This document shows positions 15,251 through 24,228 of a stretch of DNA of 33,557 nucleotides, one piece after another. The position numbers and the translations under genes are program-made. This DNA comes from Bacteroidales bacterium (GTDB lineage Bacteria; Bacteroidota; Bacteroidia; Bacteroidales; UBA10428): the NCBI GenBank assembly GCA_016930375.1, contig JAFGGU010000090.1:1-33557 (forward strand). The letters are read 5' to 3'. The number at the start of each line of letters is the position of its first letter. Within the stretch, counting starts at the first letter, position 1. The notes beneath the pieces were generated by a model. The model was not told where the DNA came from and did no database searches. It saw only the letters and a list, made by a program, of their open reading frames with translations.

Positions 15251-15281
15251 TAAAAGTATATAAAACCATTTGTTTTACAAA
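15251..15281 (-). promoter_or_regulatory. Bacteroidota-type promoter for the hexokinase gene
   Basis: On the minus strand TTTG (15278-15281) is followed by 19 nt and TACTTTTA (15251-15258), fitting the Bacteroidota -33 TTTG / -7 TAnnTTTG pattern. The predicted start site is about 30 nt before the ATG at 15216. Confidence 0.5.
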
Positions 15282-15333
15282 AAATTAAAACTGTTTCCTA
15301 TTTTTACCGCCGTAATCCATTCCCGTTTCCAGC

Positions 15334-16632
15334 ATGACCATTAATAACTTGTTTCCGAAGGACTTAGAATCTATACAGCACATATTTTCCTCGCTCCGGT
15401 CACGAAATTACAGAATTTATTTCACCGGACAGGGCATCTCACTGATCGGAACCTGGATGCAAAACATAGCCATGAGCTGGTTGGTTTACAGGCTTACCGG
15501 ATCAGTGTTTTTACTGGGACTGATCGGGTTTACCAGCCAGATCCCCACTTTTGTCCTGGCGCCTTTTACCGGAGTTTTGACCGACCGCCACAACCGGCAA
15601 AGGATCATGCTGCTGGCCCAGGTGTTTTTCATGGCACAGGCATTGGTTATGGCACTCCTGGTTTTGTTCAATGTGATTGAGGTATGGCACCTGATCGTAT
15701 TAAGCCTCGTTTTTGGAATAATCAGCGCTTTCGATGCTCCTGCCAGGCAATCGCTGGTGGTTGACCTGATTGGTGATCCGAAAAACCTGGGGAATGCCAT
15801 AGCGCTCAATTCTGCGCTTTTTAACGGGGCTCGTCTGATTGGTCCTGCCATTGCAGGGATCACCATTGCAGCCGTCGGCGAAGGTATCTGTTTCCTGTTA
15901 AATACCTTAAGCTTTCTTGCCGTGATTATTGCCCTGCTGATGATTAAGATCCCCATAAGTCCGGTGTCAAAAAAGGCTGAAAGATTCAGGGACGGTTTTA
16001 TGTCGGGTGTTCACTATACCTTTCAGTCTGTTCCCATCAGAACCATGATTATTCTGCTGGTTTTTTTGAGCATGGCAGGATTCCCTTTCATTATTCTTTT
16101 GCCTGCTTATGCAAAAGAAATACTGCATGGCAGCTCCGATACCCTGGGATTTCTCATGTCGGCACTGGGCGCAGGAGCCCTCACTGGTGCCTTGTTTATG
16201 GCATCACGTAAATCAGTGATCGGACTTGGCGGCATCATTTCATGGAATGTTGTTTTGCTGGGCCTGTCGCTTGTCCTCGCCTCTTTTTCAACCCGAATGC
16301 ATTATTCCCTCATCGTTTTTTTCTTTGGCGGATTGTCGATGATCCTGTCACTTGCCGCCATCAACACCATGCTGCAAATCATTGCTGATGAGGACAAACG
16401 CGGACGGGTCATGAGTTTTTATGCCATGGCTTTAATGGGAACAACTCCCATTGGTAACCTCCTGGCAGGTGCCGTCGCCAGCGGTATCGGCATTTCGTTT
16501 ACCCTGCTCGCGGGAGGCATTATCACCATCCTTACCGGAATAGGTTTCCAGTTGCATCGCAAGACGCTGAGGAAGTATGTTCATCCCATTTATATCGACC
16601 GGGGTATCCTCCCGCAAATACCGGTTGACTAA
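15334..16632 (+). CDS. MFS transporter (EntS/MFS_3-like exporter)
   Basis: A 432-residue polytopic protein with about 12 hydrophobic helices. Motif A of the major facilitator superfamily appears after helix 2 as GVLTDRHNRQR (80-90). The N-terminus LRSRNYRIYFTGQGISLIGTWMQ is characteristic of the MFS_3/EntS-like group, which includes enterobactin exporters and many uncharacterised drug- or metabolite-efflux proteins. The substrate cannot be told. It is divergent from the hexokinase gene and precedes the TonB-dependent receptor gene by 107 nt. The shared direction hints at, but does not prove, a siderophore-type export/import pairing. Confidence 0.85.
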   Translation: MTINNLFPKDLESIQHIFSSLRSRNYRIYFTGQGISLIGTWMQNIAMSWLVYRLTGSVFLLGLIGFTSQIPTFVLAPFTGVLTDRHNRQRIMLLAQVFFMAQALVMALLVLFNVIEVWHLIVLSLVFGIISAFDAPARQSLVVDLIGDPKNLGNAIALNSALFNGARLIGPAIAGITIAAVGEGICFLLNTLSFLAVIIALLMIKIPISPVSKKAERFRDGFMSGVHYTFQSVPIRTMIILLVFLSMAGFPFIILLPAYAKEILHGSSDTLGFLMSALGAGALTGALFMASRKSVIGLGGIISWNVVLLGLSLVLASFSTRMHYSLIVFFFGGLSMILSLAAINTMLQIIADEDKRGRVMSFYAMALMGTTPIGNLLAGAVASGIGISFTLLAGGIITILTGIGFQLHRKTLRKYVHPIYIDRGILPQIPVD

Positions 16633-16739
16633 AAACCGATGCCGGCAATCTGAAAAAGAATCAACCCGCATGTCTGCAACTATTTCTATTTATTCCTGTC
16701 TTTATTACCAACAATCCGGTTTTTTCAACACCTATTGAC

Positions 16740-19133
16740 ATGAAACCCACCCTGCGCGTAATAATTGCATGCGCTATTCTATGGATAGCTTCCGGCCATT
16801 CAGTTCATGCACAGAAAGTTGTGCAAACCATCAAGGGAACCGTCACCGATAAGGAATCAAGGACTGCCCTGCCGGGTGCTACGGTTTATCTCGACAATGC
16901 CAGCCCGGTAAAAGGAACCCTGACCGATGAAAATGGGAACTTCAGACTTGAAAATGTGGAAACAGGACGGATCCGGCTTTGCATACGATATCTGGGTTAC
17001 GAATCCATCTGCCTTGAAAACCTTAATCTTACATCGGGTAAAGAACTTGTGCTGAATATCGGCATGGAAGAAGCGCTTACGAAAATTGACGAGGTAGTGG
17101 TTAAAGCCAATGAACGCAAAAGCGCAACGGTCAATACCATGTCATCCATCAGTACACGCACCTTCTCAGTTGAGGAAACCCAGCGATACGCCGGCGTGCG
17201 GAACGATGTTGCCCGCATGGCCATTAATTATGCCGGAGTTTCTGCCGGAAACGATGCCACCAATGAAATCATTATCCGGGGAAATGCCCCCGGCGGATTG
17301 CTCTGGCAGCTTGAAGGCGTGGAAATATCAAATCCAAACCATTTCGGGTTTATGGGAGCTACCGGAGGTCCTGTAGGAATGCTCAATAACAATACGCTCA
17401 GTAACTCCGACTTCCTTACGGGCGCCTTTGCCGCAGAATATGGCAATGCTGTTTCAGGTGTATTCGACCTCAGGATGCGTGAGGGCAACCATGACAAGCA
17501 TGAATTTCTCGGACAGGTTGGTTTCAACGGTTTTGAACTGGGCGCTGAAGGTCCCGTTTCAAAGAAAGGCAACGCTTCATACCTGATCAATTATCGCTAT
17601 TCAACCCTGGGATTATTCCATTTGCTGGGTATTAACTTTGGCACCGGTACGGCTATCCCGGAATACCAGGACGTCAGTTTTAAAATCACCTCCCGCCTGG
17701 GCAAAGGAAAGGTCTCTCTCTTTGGTTTGGGAGGGATAAGCGCCATTGATCTGCTTTACAGCAAAACCGATTCTGCGGATCAGGAGAATTTTTATGAGAG
17801 TGAAGGATTTGACATATACAACAGCAACCGGCAGGGTGTCGTCGGATTGAATTACTTCCGGCGACTGGGGGACAAAACCTATGCGGAACTGACATTATCT
17901 GCCGATGCCCTGCAGAATAAATCAAGGATTGATACTGTGCTTTCCGAGACTGAATCTAAGCGCCTGTTTGAGCTCACCGATTTTAACACCCAGAACTATG
18001 CCGCCAACCTGAGCATCAGCAGTAAATTCAGCAGCAGGCTTAATACACGTGTTGGCCTGGAAATGAGAAGCATGAATTTCTCACTCAAGGACAGCGTTTA
18101 CCTGAGCAAGTACGGATCCTTCTTCAATATATACGATGATAAGGGAAGCACAACGCTAACCAGAGCCTATGCAGAATTCAACCTGAAACTGGCCGATATC
18201 GTGTCGCTGAGCGGAGGAGTGCATGCCATTGGATTGAGCCTGAACGGCGAATTCAATGTGGAACCCCGTGTGGCCATTAAATATAAGCCTTTTGCAAAGC
18301 ATTCCCTGAGTCTGGGATATGGAAATCACAGCAAAATTCTTCCCATGTTTGTCTATTACAGGCGCATCGACCTGAATGCCCAGGATTACGTTCAACCCAA
18401 CAAAGATCTGGGTATGCTGAAGGCCAATCATTTTGTGGCCACCTGGGACTGGCAGATCAATGCTTTTACCAGAATTAAGATGGAAGGGTATTACCAGCAT
18501 TTGTACAACGTGGCCATAGAAGAAAAACCAGGCAATTTTTCCATGTTGAACAACAATTCCTTCCAGTTCATTATCCCCGACACCATGGTAAATGGCGGTA
18601 CCGGCAACAACAAAGGATTCGAGTTCACCGTGGAAAGATTTCTGAACAAGGGGTTTTATTATTTGCTGACTGCTTCGGTTTTTGACTCCAGGTATAAAGG
18701 CAGCGACGGCATCGAGCGGTCCACGGCATTTGACGGAGGTTATGTTTTCAATAGCCTGGCGGGAAAAGAATTCAGGTTAAAAGGGAAAAACGAGTCGAAG
18801 AAGAGTTATATTTCAGCTGATATAAAGCTGACTGCTGCCGGGGGACAGCGCTACACGCCGGTCGACATCCAGGAATCAGTTGTAAAAGGAGAAACGGTTT
18901 ACGATGATGACCGGGCTTACCGTGAAAAATTCAAAGACTACTTCCGGTTCGATATTAAAATTGCCTGGCGGATGGACAATCCGAAATTCTCGCAGGAGTT
19001 TGCTTTTGATATACAGAATGTGACAAACCGCAAAAATCCGTTGTACATGCAATACAACAAAAAAACGGGGAAAACCGAGTTTATCAACCAGCTCACGATT
19101 TTTCCCGTTGTCCAGTACCGGATTATGTTCTGA
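16740..19133 (+). CDS. TonB-dependent receptor with carboxypeptidase-like N-domain
   Basis: A 797-residue outer-membrane protein. A signal peptide spans 1-25 (ending HAQ). A carboxypeptidase regulatory-like beta-sandwich covers about 32-115 (IKGTVTDKESRTALPGATVYLD, GTLTDENGNFRLENV, IRYLGYES). The plug domain covers about 125-240 (NEIIIRGNAPGGLLWQLEGVEISNP, LTGAFAAEYGNAVSGVFDL). A 22-strand-type barrel runs to a terminal aromatic residue (VVQYRIMF). No SusD-like partner and no clear TonB box are seen, so it is not a classical SusCD pair. It may import a metal-chelate, a peptide or another ligand. It is followed 56 nt later by an S41 peptidase gene in the same direction. Confidence 0.92.
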   Translation: MKPTLRVIIACAILWIASGHSVHAQKVVQTIKGTVTDKESRTALPGATVYLDNASPVKGTLTDENGNFRLENVETGRIRLCIRYLGYESICLENLNLTSGKELVLNIGMEEALTKIDEVVVKANERKSATVNTMSSISTRTFSVEETQRYAGVRNDVARMAINYAGVSAGNDATNEIIIRGNAPGGLLWQLEGVEISNPNHFGFMGATGGPVGMLNNNTLSNSDFLTGAFAAEYGNAVSGVFDLRMREGNHDKHEFLGQVGFNGFELGAEGPVSKKGNASYLINYRYSTLGLFHLLGINFGTGTAIPEYQDVSFKITSRLGKGKVSLFGLGGISAIDLLYSKTDSADQENFYESEGFDIYNSNRQGVVGLNYFRRLGDKTYAELTLSADALQNKSRIDTVLSETESKRLFELTDFNTQNYAANLSISSKFSSRLNTRVGLEMRSMNFSLKDSVYLSKYGSFFNIYDDKGSTTLTRAYAEFNLKLADIVSLSGGVHAIGLSLNGEFNVEPRVAIKYKPFAKHSLSLGYGNHSKILPMFVYYRRIDLNAQDYVQPNKDLGMLKANHFVATWDWQINAFTRIKMEGYYQHLYNVAIEEKPGNFSMLNNNSFQFIIPDTMVNGGTGNNKGFEFTVERFLNKGFYYLLTASVFDSRYKGSDGIERSTAFDGGYVFNSLAGKEFRLKGKNESKKSYISADIKLTAAGGQRYTPVDIQESVVKGETVYDDDRAYREKFKDYFRFDIKIAWRMDNPKFSQEFAFDIQNVTNRKNPLYMQYNKKTGKTEFINQLTIFPVVQYRIMF

Positions 19134-19189
19134 ATTCTGATGAACTTTTAAAGGACTAAATCGTCATACTACAAATTATTATTCAGAGC

Positions 19190-20638
19190 ATGAAGAATAA
19201 CAATATTAAATTTCTTGTTTTGTTCGCCGGAATCTGCTTAAAAGCAAACCTTGGTGCATATGCCCAAGACAGTTATACACCCGATCAGCTCCGGTCAGAT
19301 TTTATGCTTTTCAGGCAAGCGCTACAGGAAGCCCATCCGGGTTTATACCGCTACAATTCCAGGGCCCGCATGGACAGCCTCTTCCGGCAAACAGAAACAC
19401 AGCTCAACCATGAAATGACGCAGCAGGAATTCTATCAGTTGCTTCTTCCGGTCGTCAGTCAGGTTAAATGCGGGCATACAAAGCTTCATCCTGATAATAA
19501 CTGGACGGACAACTACTTTTACGGACAGGATAAAGTTTTCCCCTATAAACTTTTTTTCCGGGGTAAAAAGGCCTATATAACGGGTAGTTATGATGAAAAA
19601 ATGCCGGAAGCGAAAGGACTGGAAGTAACTTCCATGAACGGCATACCCATGACGGAGATCATTGACAAACTGCTTTCAGCCTTCTTTTCCGACGGGAGCA
19701 ACACAACCTTCAAGTACATTGAAATGAGCAAATACTTCAGCGCGTATTATGCCAATTTTTTCGAAGCGCCGGACAGCTTTTCCATCATTTGCCAAAAGGG
19801 CACTGATAAAACCTTTATCAAGGTTCCCGCGATATCCCGCACAATAATTGATGCGTATGAAAAGCAGCAGGCCGCACTGAAATCAGGTAAAGCGCCTTAT
19901 TCCCTGGAATTTACATCGGACAAGGTCGCCCTGCTCACCGTTTCATCTTTCTGGCTGGAGAGCAAAGAAAAGAGGTATAAAAAGTTTTTGAAGGAGTCTT
20001 TTGCTGAGATCCATGACAGGGGCATTCAGAACCTGATCATTGATGTCAGGGACAACGAGGGGGGACAGGATGCCCGTGGGGCATGGTTACTATCGTATCT
20101 CATGGATAAGAAATTCAGGTATTATGACAGGCTGGAAGCTACTACCCCAAAAAAATACACCTTCGCAAAAGAAGCCCGTTTGCCCCGGTTTTACGGGATT
20201 ATGCGCATGATGATCTCCGGAACGGATTCGGGTACCTTTGTCTGGAAACACAGTCGGAATTTAAAAGTGCAGAAACCGCAAAGAAAATCCTATGCTGGAA
20301 AGGTGTATGTACTTATCAACGGGGCCAGCTTTTCAGTAACCGCCGAGTTCGCATCCGTTGCGCATTACCTGAAAAGAGCAACATTCATTGGTGAAGAAAC
20401 CGGCGGTGGTTATTATGGCAACAACAGCGGTGCCTTTGTCATCGTCACCCTGCCAAACAGCAGGTTGAACATTGGTATCCCTATGCTGGCCTATTACACC
20501 GCCGTAAAGGATTATCCGTACCATGACCACGGGGTCATTCCCGATTATGAGGTCAAACCTGATATTCAGGATATCCTGAATGATAAAGACGTGGCGCTTG
20601 AGTTTACCAAACAACTCATCACTGCCTCTGGTGAGTGA
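19190..20638 (+). CDS. Secreted S41 family peptidase
   Basis: A 482-residue protein with a signal peptide ending near AYAQ (residue 26). An N-terminal helical region is followed by a PDZ-like segment (about 110-210, with GLEVTSMNGIPM). The S41/tail-specific protease core covers about 240-440, with IIDVRDNEGGQDARGAW and NGASFSVTAEFAS holding the candidate catalytic Ser380 or Ser382, followed by GEETGG. The spacing in FSVTAEF is slightly longer than the usual SAAE, so the exact nucleophile is uncertain. It is probably periplasmic or outer-membrane associated. It lies 56 nt after the TonB-dependent receptor and converges with the TPR gene, whose stop is 14 nt away. Confidence 0.88.
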   Translation: MKNNNIKFLVLFAGICLKANLGAYAQDSYTPDQLRSDFMLFRQALQEAHPGLYRYNSRARMDSLFRQTETQLNHEMTQQEFYQLLLPVVSQVKCGHTKLHPDNNWTDNYFYGQDKVFPYKLFFRGKKAYITGSYDEKMPEAKGLEVTSMNGIPMTEIIDKLLSAFFSDGSNTTFKYIEMSKYFSAYYANFFEAPDSFSIICQKGTDKTFIKVPAISRTIIDAYEKQQAALKSGKAPYSLEFTSDKVALLTVSSFWLESKEKRYKKFLKESFAEIHDRGIQNLIIDVRDNEGGQDARGAWLLSYLMDKKFRYYDRLEATTPKKYTFAKEARLPRFYGIMRMMISGTDSGTFVWKHSRNLKVQKPQRKSYAGKVYVLINGASFSVTAEFASVAHYLKRATFIGEETGGGYYGNNSGAFVIVTLPNSRLNIGIPMLAYYTAVKDYPYHDHGVIPDYEVKPDIQDILNDKDVALEFTKQLITASGE

Positions 20639-20652
20639 ATGAATACAGGGTA

Positions 20653-22452
20653 TCAGAGTTCCCGGATACGCGCCTGGAGTTCCCCGATGTATTCCTTCGG
20701 GGCATTCTGGCTCCGGGCTATTTCAAGGATATGGTTCAGGTAGATTCGTGCATTGTTCTTATCACCCAGCGCTGCATATGCTTCCGCAATGCTTCTGCCG
20801 GCGGCAAACATCACCTCAGTAGTGCTGGCCTTATTGATAAATGCTCGTTGTGAATACATGAGCCCTTCCGGGTAATTTCTCAGTTTTGTATCGGGACAGG
20901 CTACCAGCAGGGTGCCCAGTTTCTCAAGCAGGTAAGGCTCGTTAGGGTGCGATCCCAGGGCGTTCCTTAAAAGACCGGCGGACCGGCCCCACATTTTTTG
21001 TTGCCTGTACAATTCATCCAGGGATTGAATGCTAACCAGGTCTCCCGGATTGCCTTTCAGGGCTGATTCATACATGGCCATGGCCTCCCGTAAGTTCCCG
21101 TCCTGCTCTGCCAGCAGGGCCCTTAACTGATAAGTTTTTGGGCTTGATGGTGAAATTTGCCTGAGCCTCGACAGGTATGCCCTGGCCATCTCCGTATCAT
21201 GCCGGGTAAGCATGATATAAACCGCATTGGCAAGTACTTTGGTATCATTGTCCTGGTTATCGAGCTGCATTTTCAAAAGATCCATTGCCTGCTGTTTCTC
21301 TCCGGCATTCAGGTATGCCAGCACAAGACTGGCCTTTACATCCGCATCATTAGGCCTGATTTCCGAGGCGCGTTTGAAATAGTTCAGTGATTGTGCAGGG
21401 TATCCGTTGTCATACAGCATATCCCCAACCTGTTTAATTTCATTGAAATCATCCTTAAAAGCGGAAAGATGCTGATCCAGGTAGGATAGAGCCTGTTTCC
21501 CGCGACCCATGGTAAGTGTCAGCTTGATGATTTTGGATACCAGGTAGGGATTCCCGGGCAGGTACCTCATGGCATTGCTGGTCAGGATCAACGCCCATTC
21601 GGGATAAACAGCCCGTTCGGCTTCATCAATCTGCTTCAGGATGTAGTTCTCCGACCTGGAAATCAGGGACAGCCTGTCAATTAAAGTATCTACCGACGGC
21701 TTGTAATCAAGCAGATCGCCTGCCCGTAAAATATAGTCGCGGCTCAATGCAGCATCCCCCTTCATGTTATAAACACTGCCAAGTAACCGGTAAGCCGGTC
21801 CGAATGTATTCTGATTCCCGATGATCTCCAGCAGCATTTTTTCTGCCTGTTCAACCTGGTTGGTATTGATTAAGATCTGAGCCATCTGAAATTTTGCGTA
21901 GGTACTTAACGGATAGTAACCCTCTCTCACGGCTTTATTCGGTGAAGCAGCCTTGTTCTTCAGGCTGATAATGGTTTTGAAAGAAACTTCCGCTTTATCA
22001 TTCTGATTCAGGTTCTGATATCCTTCCCCCACATAATACCTGGCATGATACACTTTCGGATTCTTCCGGATCACCTTCCTGAAACTTTCGATGGATGCAT
22101 TGGATTCCCCCATTTCTTTATGGATATACCCAAGATAGTAATCCCAAATCCAGTTGGATTTGCTTCTTTGTGCGGCCAGTTTATAGCATTGCACGGCTTC
22201 ATCATAATAAGCGCTGGAATGATATACCATCCCCAGCTGACCCAAATTATCCGCTGTTGGCTTGCGTTTGGCCTTGTTGTTTATACCGGTGATCTGTTCC
22301 CGGAGAGGAATTGAAACATTCTGCAGATCCGGCGGAACCGGAATTTGCCGCCGGTAGGGATTGTTGATAAAGAATCTGACCAGAAGAAGGATAATAATCA
22401 AGCCGATAATACTGCCCTGGAAAAACAAATTCCTCCTTTTATCCGTATGCAT
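20653..22452 (-). CDS. Membrane-anchored tetratricopeptide repeat protein
   Basis: A 599-residue protein with one N-terminal transmembrane helix (about 11-28, GSIIGLIIILLLVRFFI) and a large soluble part built almost wholly of TPR units. Examples are NLGQLGMVYHSSAYYDEAVQCYKLA, WDYYLGYIHKEMGESNASIESF and RYYVGEGYQNLNQNDKAEVSF; later copies occur around 370 and 450-520. It has no enzymatic motif and is likely a scaffold facing the periplasm. It diverges from the YidE-type transporter across a short AT-rich gap (22453-22535) and converges with the S41 peptidase gene. The partner is unknown. Confidence 0.85.
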   Translation of the reverse strand: MHTDKRRNLFFQGSIIGLIIILLLVRFFINNPYRRQIPVPPDLQNVSIPLREQITGINNKAKRKPTADNLGQLGMVYHSSAYYDEAVQCYKLAAQRSKSNWIWDYYLGYIHKEMGESNASIESFRKVIRKNPKVYHARYYVGEGYQNLNQNDKAEVSFKTIISLKNKAASPNKAVREGYYPLSTYAKFQMAQILINTNQVEQAEKMLLEIIGNQNTFGPAYRLLGSVYNMKGDAALSRDYILRAGDLLDYKPSVDTLIDRLSLISRSENYILKQIDEAERAVYPEWALILTSNAMRYLPGNPYLVSKIIKLTLTMGRGKQALSYLDQHLSAFKDDFNEIKQVGDMLYDNGYPAQSLNYFKRASEIRPNDADVKASLVLAYLNAGEKQQAMDLLKMQLDNQDNDTKVLANAVYIMLTRHDTEMARAYLSRLRQISPSSPKTYQLRALLAEQDGNLREAMAMYESALKGNPGDLVSIQSLDELYRQQKMWGRSAGLLRNALGSHPNEPYLLEKLGTLLVACPDTKLRNYPEGLMYSQRAFINKASTTEVMFAAGRSIAEAYAALGDKNNARIYLNHILEIARSQNAPKEYIGELQARIREL

Positions 22453-22535
22453 AATGTCAGAATTTTAAGCATTAAATATATCAAAATAATAATGAATATA
22501 TTATAAATTAGACCTACCCTCTTTTATCGGTATAT

Positions 22536-24191
22536 ATGGAGTTTTTTAATAATCTTTTCAGCGGTAGCGGAACCGCAACAGCCATTTTATATATAAGCCT
22601 CACGGCCTTTGTGGGGGTGTTCATCGGGAAGATCAGGTTTAAAGGCCTGAAACTGGGCATAGCGGGAGTGCTTTTTTCGGGTTTGCTGATTGCCCACTTT
22701 GGAGCACAGGCAAATCCTGAAGTGCTTCATTTCATCCGCGAATTTGGATTAATCCTCTTTGTCTACGCTATCGGAATAGATGTCGGTCCGCGCTTTTTCA
22801 ACACTTTCCGCAGTGACGGACTGCGACTGAATCTTTTTGCCGGCGGGATCGTCCTGGGAGGTTTTATCATCGCTTACCTTCTGTACGTAATCGCTGATGT
22901 TTCACCGGCTGTCATCACCGGCATCATGAGCGGAGCTGTAACCAATACGCCGGGTCTTGGCGCCGCACAGCAGGTTCTTACCGATATGGGGAAACCCGAT
23001 GATGCCGCTTTTGCCGGCATGGGCTATGCGGTAGCCTATCCATTTGGCGTATTGGGCATTATTTTGTCCATGGTCATGATCCGATTGATCTTCAGAATAA
23101 AAATCGACCATGAAGTAAATGATTATAAGAATAAGCTCAGCAGCACACAGCAAAAACTGGAAACCATTGAAATTTCCCTCACCAACCCCAATCTCTTCGG
23201 ACAAAAAATCAGTTATATCAAGAAAGTCATTGACAAAGAGCTCGTTTTATCGCGGATTCTGAGAAACGGCAATTACCTGGTTGCCCGTGAAGAAGAAATA
23301 CTGCAGGAAGGGGATGTGGTTATCGGCATTTCCGCGGTTAATCACATCGATAACCTGAGCATGACCATGGGCCCTGTAAAAATCGCTGAAAAACGTGAAA
23401 TCTCGGGCGATCTGGCCATGTTCCATGTACTGGTGACCCGTCGGAAATATGCCGGAAAAACAATCGAACAAATTGGCATCTACCGTCGTTACGAAGCCAA
23501 TATTACAAGGATCTTCAGGGCCGGTACGGAAATCCTGCCCACCCACGGCACCACGGTTGAATTTGGCGACACGGTAAGGATTGTCGGAAAACGAGAACTG
23601 TTGCCTGAAATTCGCAATGAACTCGGCAATTCAGTGGAAGAACTGGCACACCCCAACACGGTTCCCATTTTCGTAGGGATATTCCTGGGCGTTATTATCG
23701 GCAGCATTCCCATCCTGATCCCGGGACTTCCGGCACCTGCCAAACTCGGACTGGCGGGCGGACCTTTATTGGTTGCCATTTTGCTCGGCAATCAGAGACG
23801 GTTTGGAAGTTTCGATTTTTACATGACGCCGGGGGCCAACATGATGATCAGGGAGCTTGGGATAACCCTGTTCCTGGCATGCGTTGGGCTTTCAGCAGGC
23901 GGTCAGTTCGTCAGGACAATAGCTGAAGGCGGTTATATGTGGATACTTTACGGAGCAGCCATAACCATGGTGCCTGTTTTACTGGCAGCTTTAATTGCAC
24001 GACTTCTTAATTACAACTACCTGAAAATCTGCGGCATCATCTCAGGGGCCATGACGGACCCGCCGGCATTGGAATTTGCCAACAGCCTGGCACCGGTGCA
24101 TGCACAATCCACTGCTTACGCCACCGTGTATCCGTTCACCATGTTCCTGAGAATTCTTGCAGCCCAGGCACTCATTTTGATTACCCTTTAA
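22536..24191 (+). CDS. AspT/YidE/YbjL-family transporter
   Basis: A 551-residue membrane protein in the two-halved AspT/YidE layout. The first helix bundle (about 15-190) contains EFGLILFVYAIGIDVGPRFF and SGAVTNTPGLGAAQ. Two RCK_C (TrkA-C)-like domains follow (about 205-290 and 295-375, with FGDTVRIVG). The second bundle (380-551) contains IRELGITLFLACVGLSAGG and ISGAMTDPPALEFAN, an internal duplication of the first. Known relatives exchange aspartate/alanine or succinate, but most YidE-type proteins are uncharacterised. It is the first gene of a co-directional set with the DUF4954 gene (37 nt on) and the SIS gene, and starts just after an AT-rich divergent promoter region. Confidence 0.88.
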   Translation: MEFFNNLFSGSGTATAILYISLTAFVGVFIGKIRFKGLKLGIAGVLFSGLLIAHFGAQANPEVLHFIREFGLILFVYAIGIDVGPRFFNTFRSDGLRLNLFAGGIVLGGFIIAYLLYVIADVSPAVITGIMSGAVTNTPGLGAAQQVLTDMGKPDDAAFAGMGYAVAYPFGVLGIILSMVMIRLIFRIKIDHEVNDYKNKLSSTQQKLETIEISLTNPNLFGQKISYIKKVIDKELVLSRILRNGNYLVAREEEILQEGDVVIGISAVNHIDNLSMTMGPVKIAEKREISGDLAMFHVLVTRRKYAGKTIEQIGIYRRYEANITRIFRAGTEILPTHGTTVEFGDTVRIVGKRELLPEIRNELGNSVEELAHPNTVPIFVGIFLGVIIGSIPILIPGLPAPAKLGLAGGPLLVAILLGNQRRFGSFDFYMTPGANMMIRELGITLFLACVGLSAGGQFVRTIAEGGYMWILYGAAITMVPVLLAALIARLLNYNYLKICGIISGAMTDPPALEFANSLAPVHAQSTAYATVYPFTMFLRILAAQALILITL

Positions 24192-24228
24192 TCCTTGTTA
24201 CTGTCGATTTACCTAAACACAATAAACC

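Noticed and set aside
15486..15956. 156-residue minus-strand reading frame
   Set aside because: It is antisense to the MFS transporter gene and is low-complexity, Ser/Arg/Thr-rich as expected for a shadow frame.
16633..16739. Terminator hairpin between the MFS and receptor genes
   Set aside because: AAACCG near the start and CGGTTTTTT near the end could pair, but the arms are only about 6 bp and 75 nt apart, too weak to report.
16740..19133. SusC-type glycan importer
   Set aside because: No SusD-like gene follows and the length (797 residues) is shorter than typical SusC proteins, so a general TonB-dependent receptor is the safer call.
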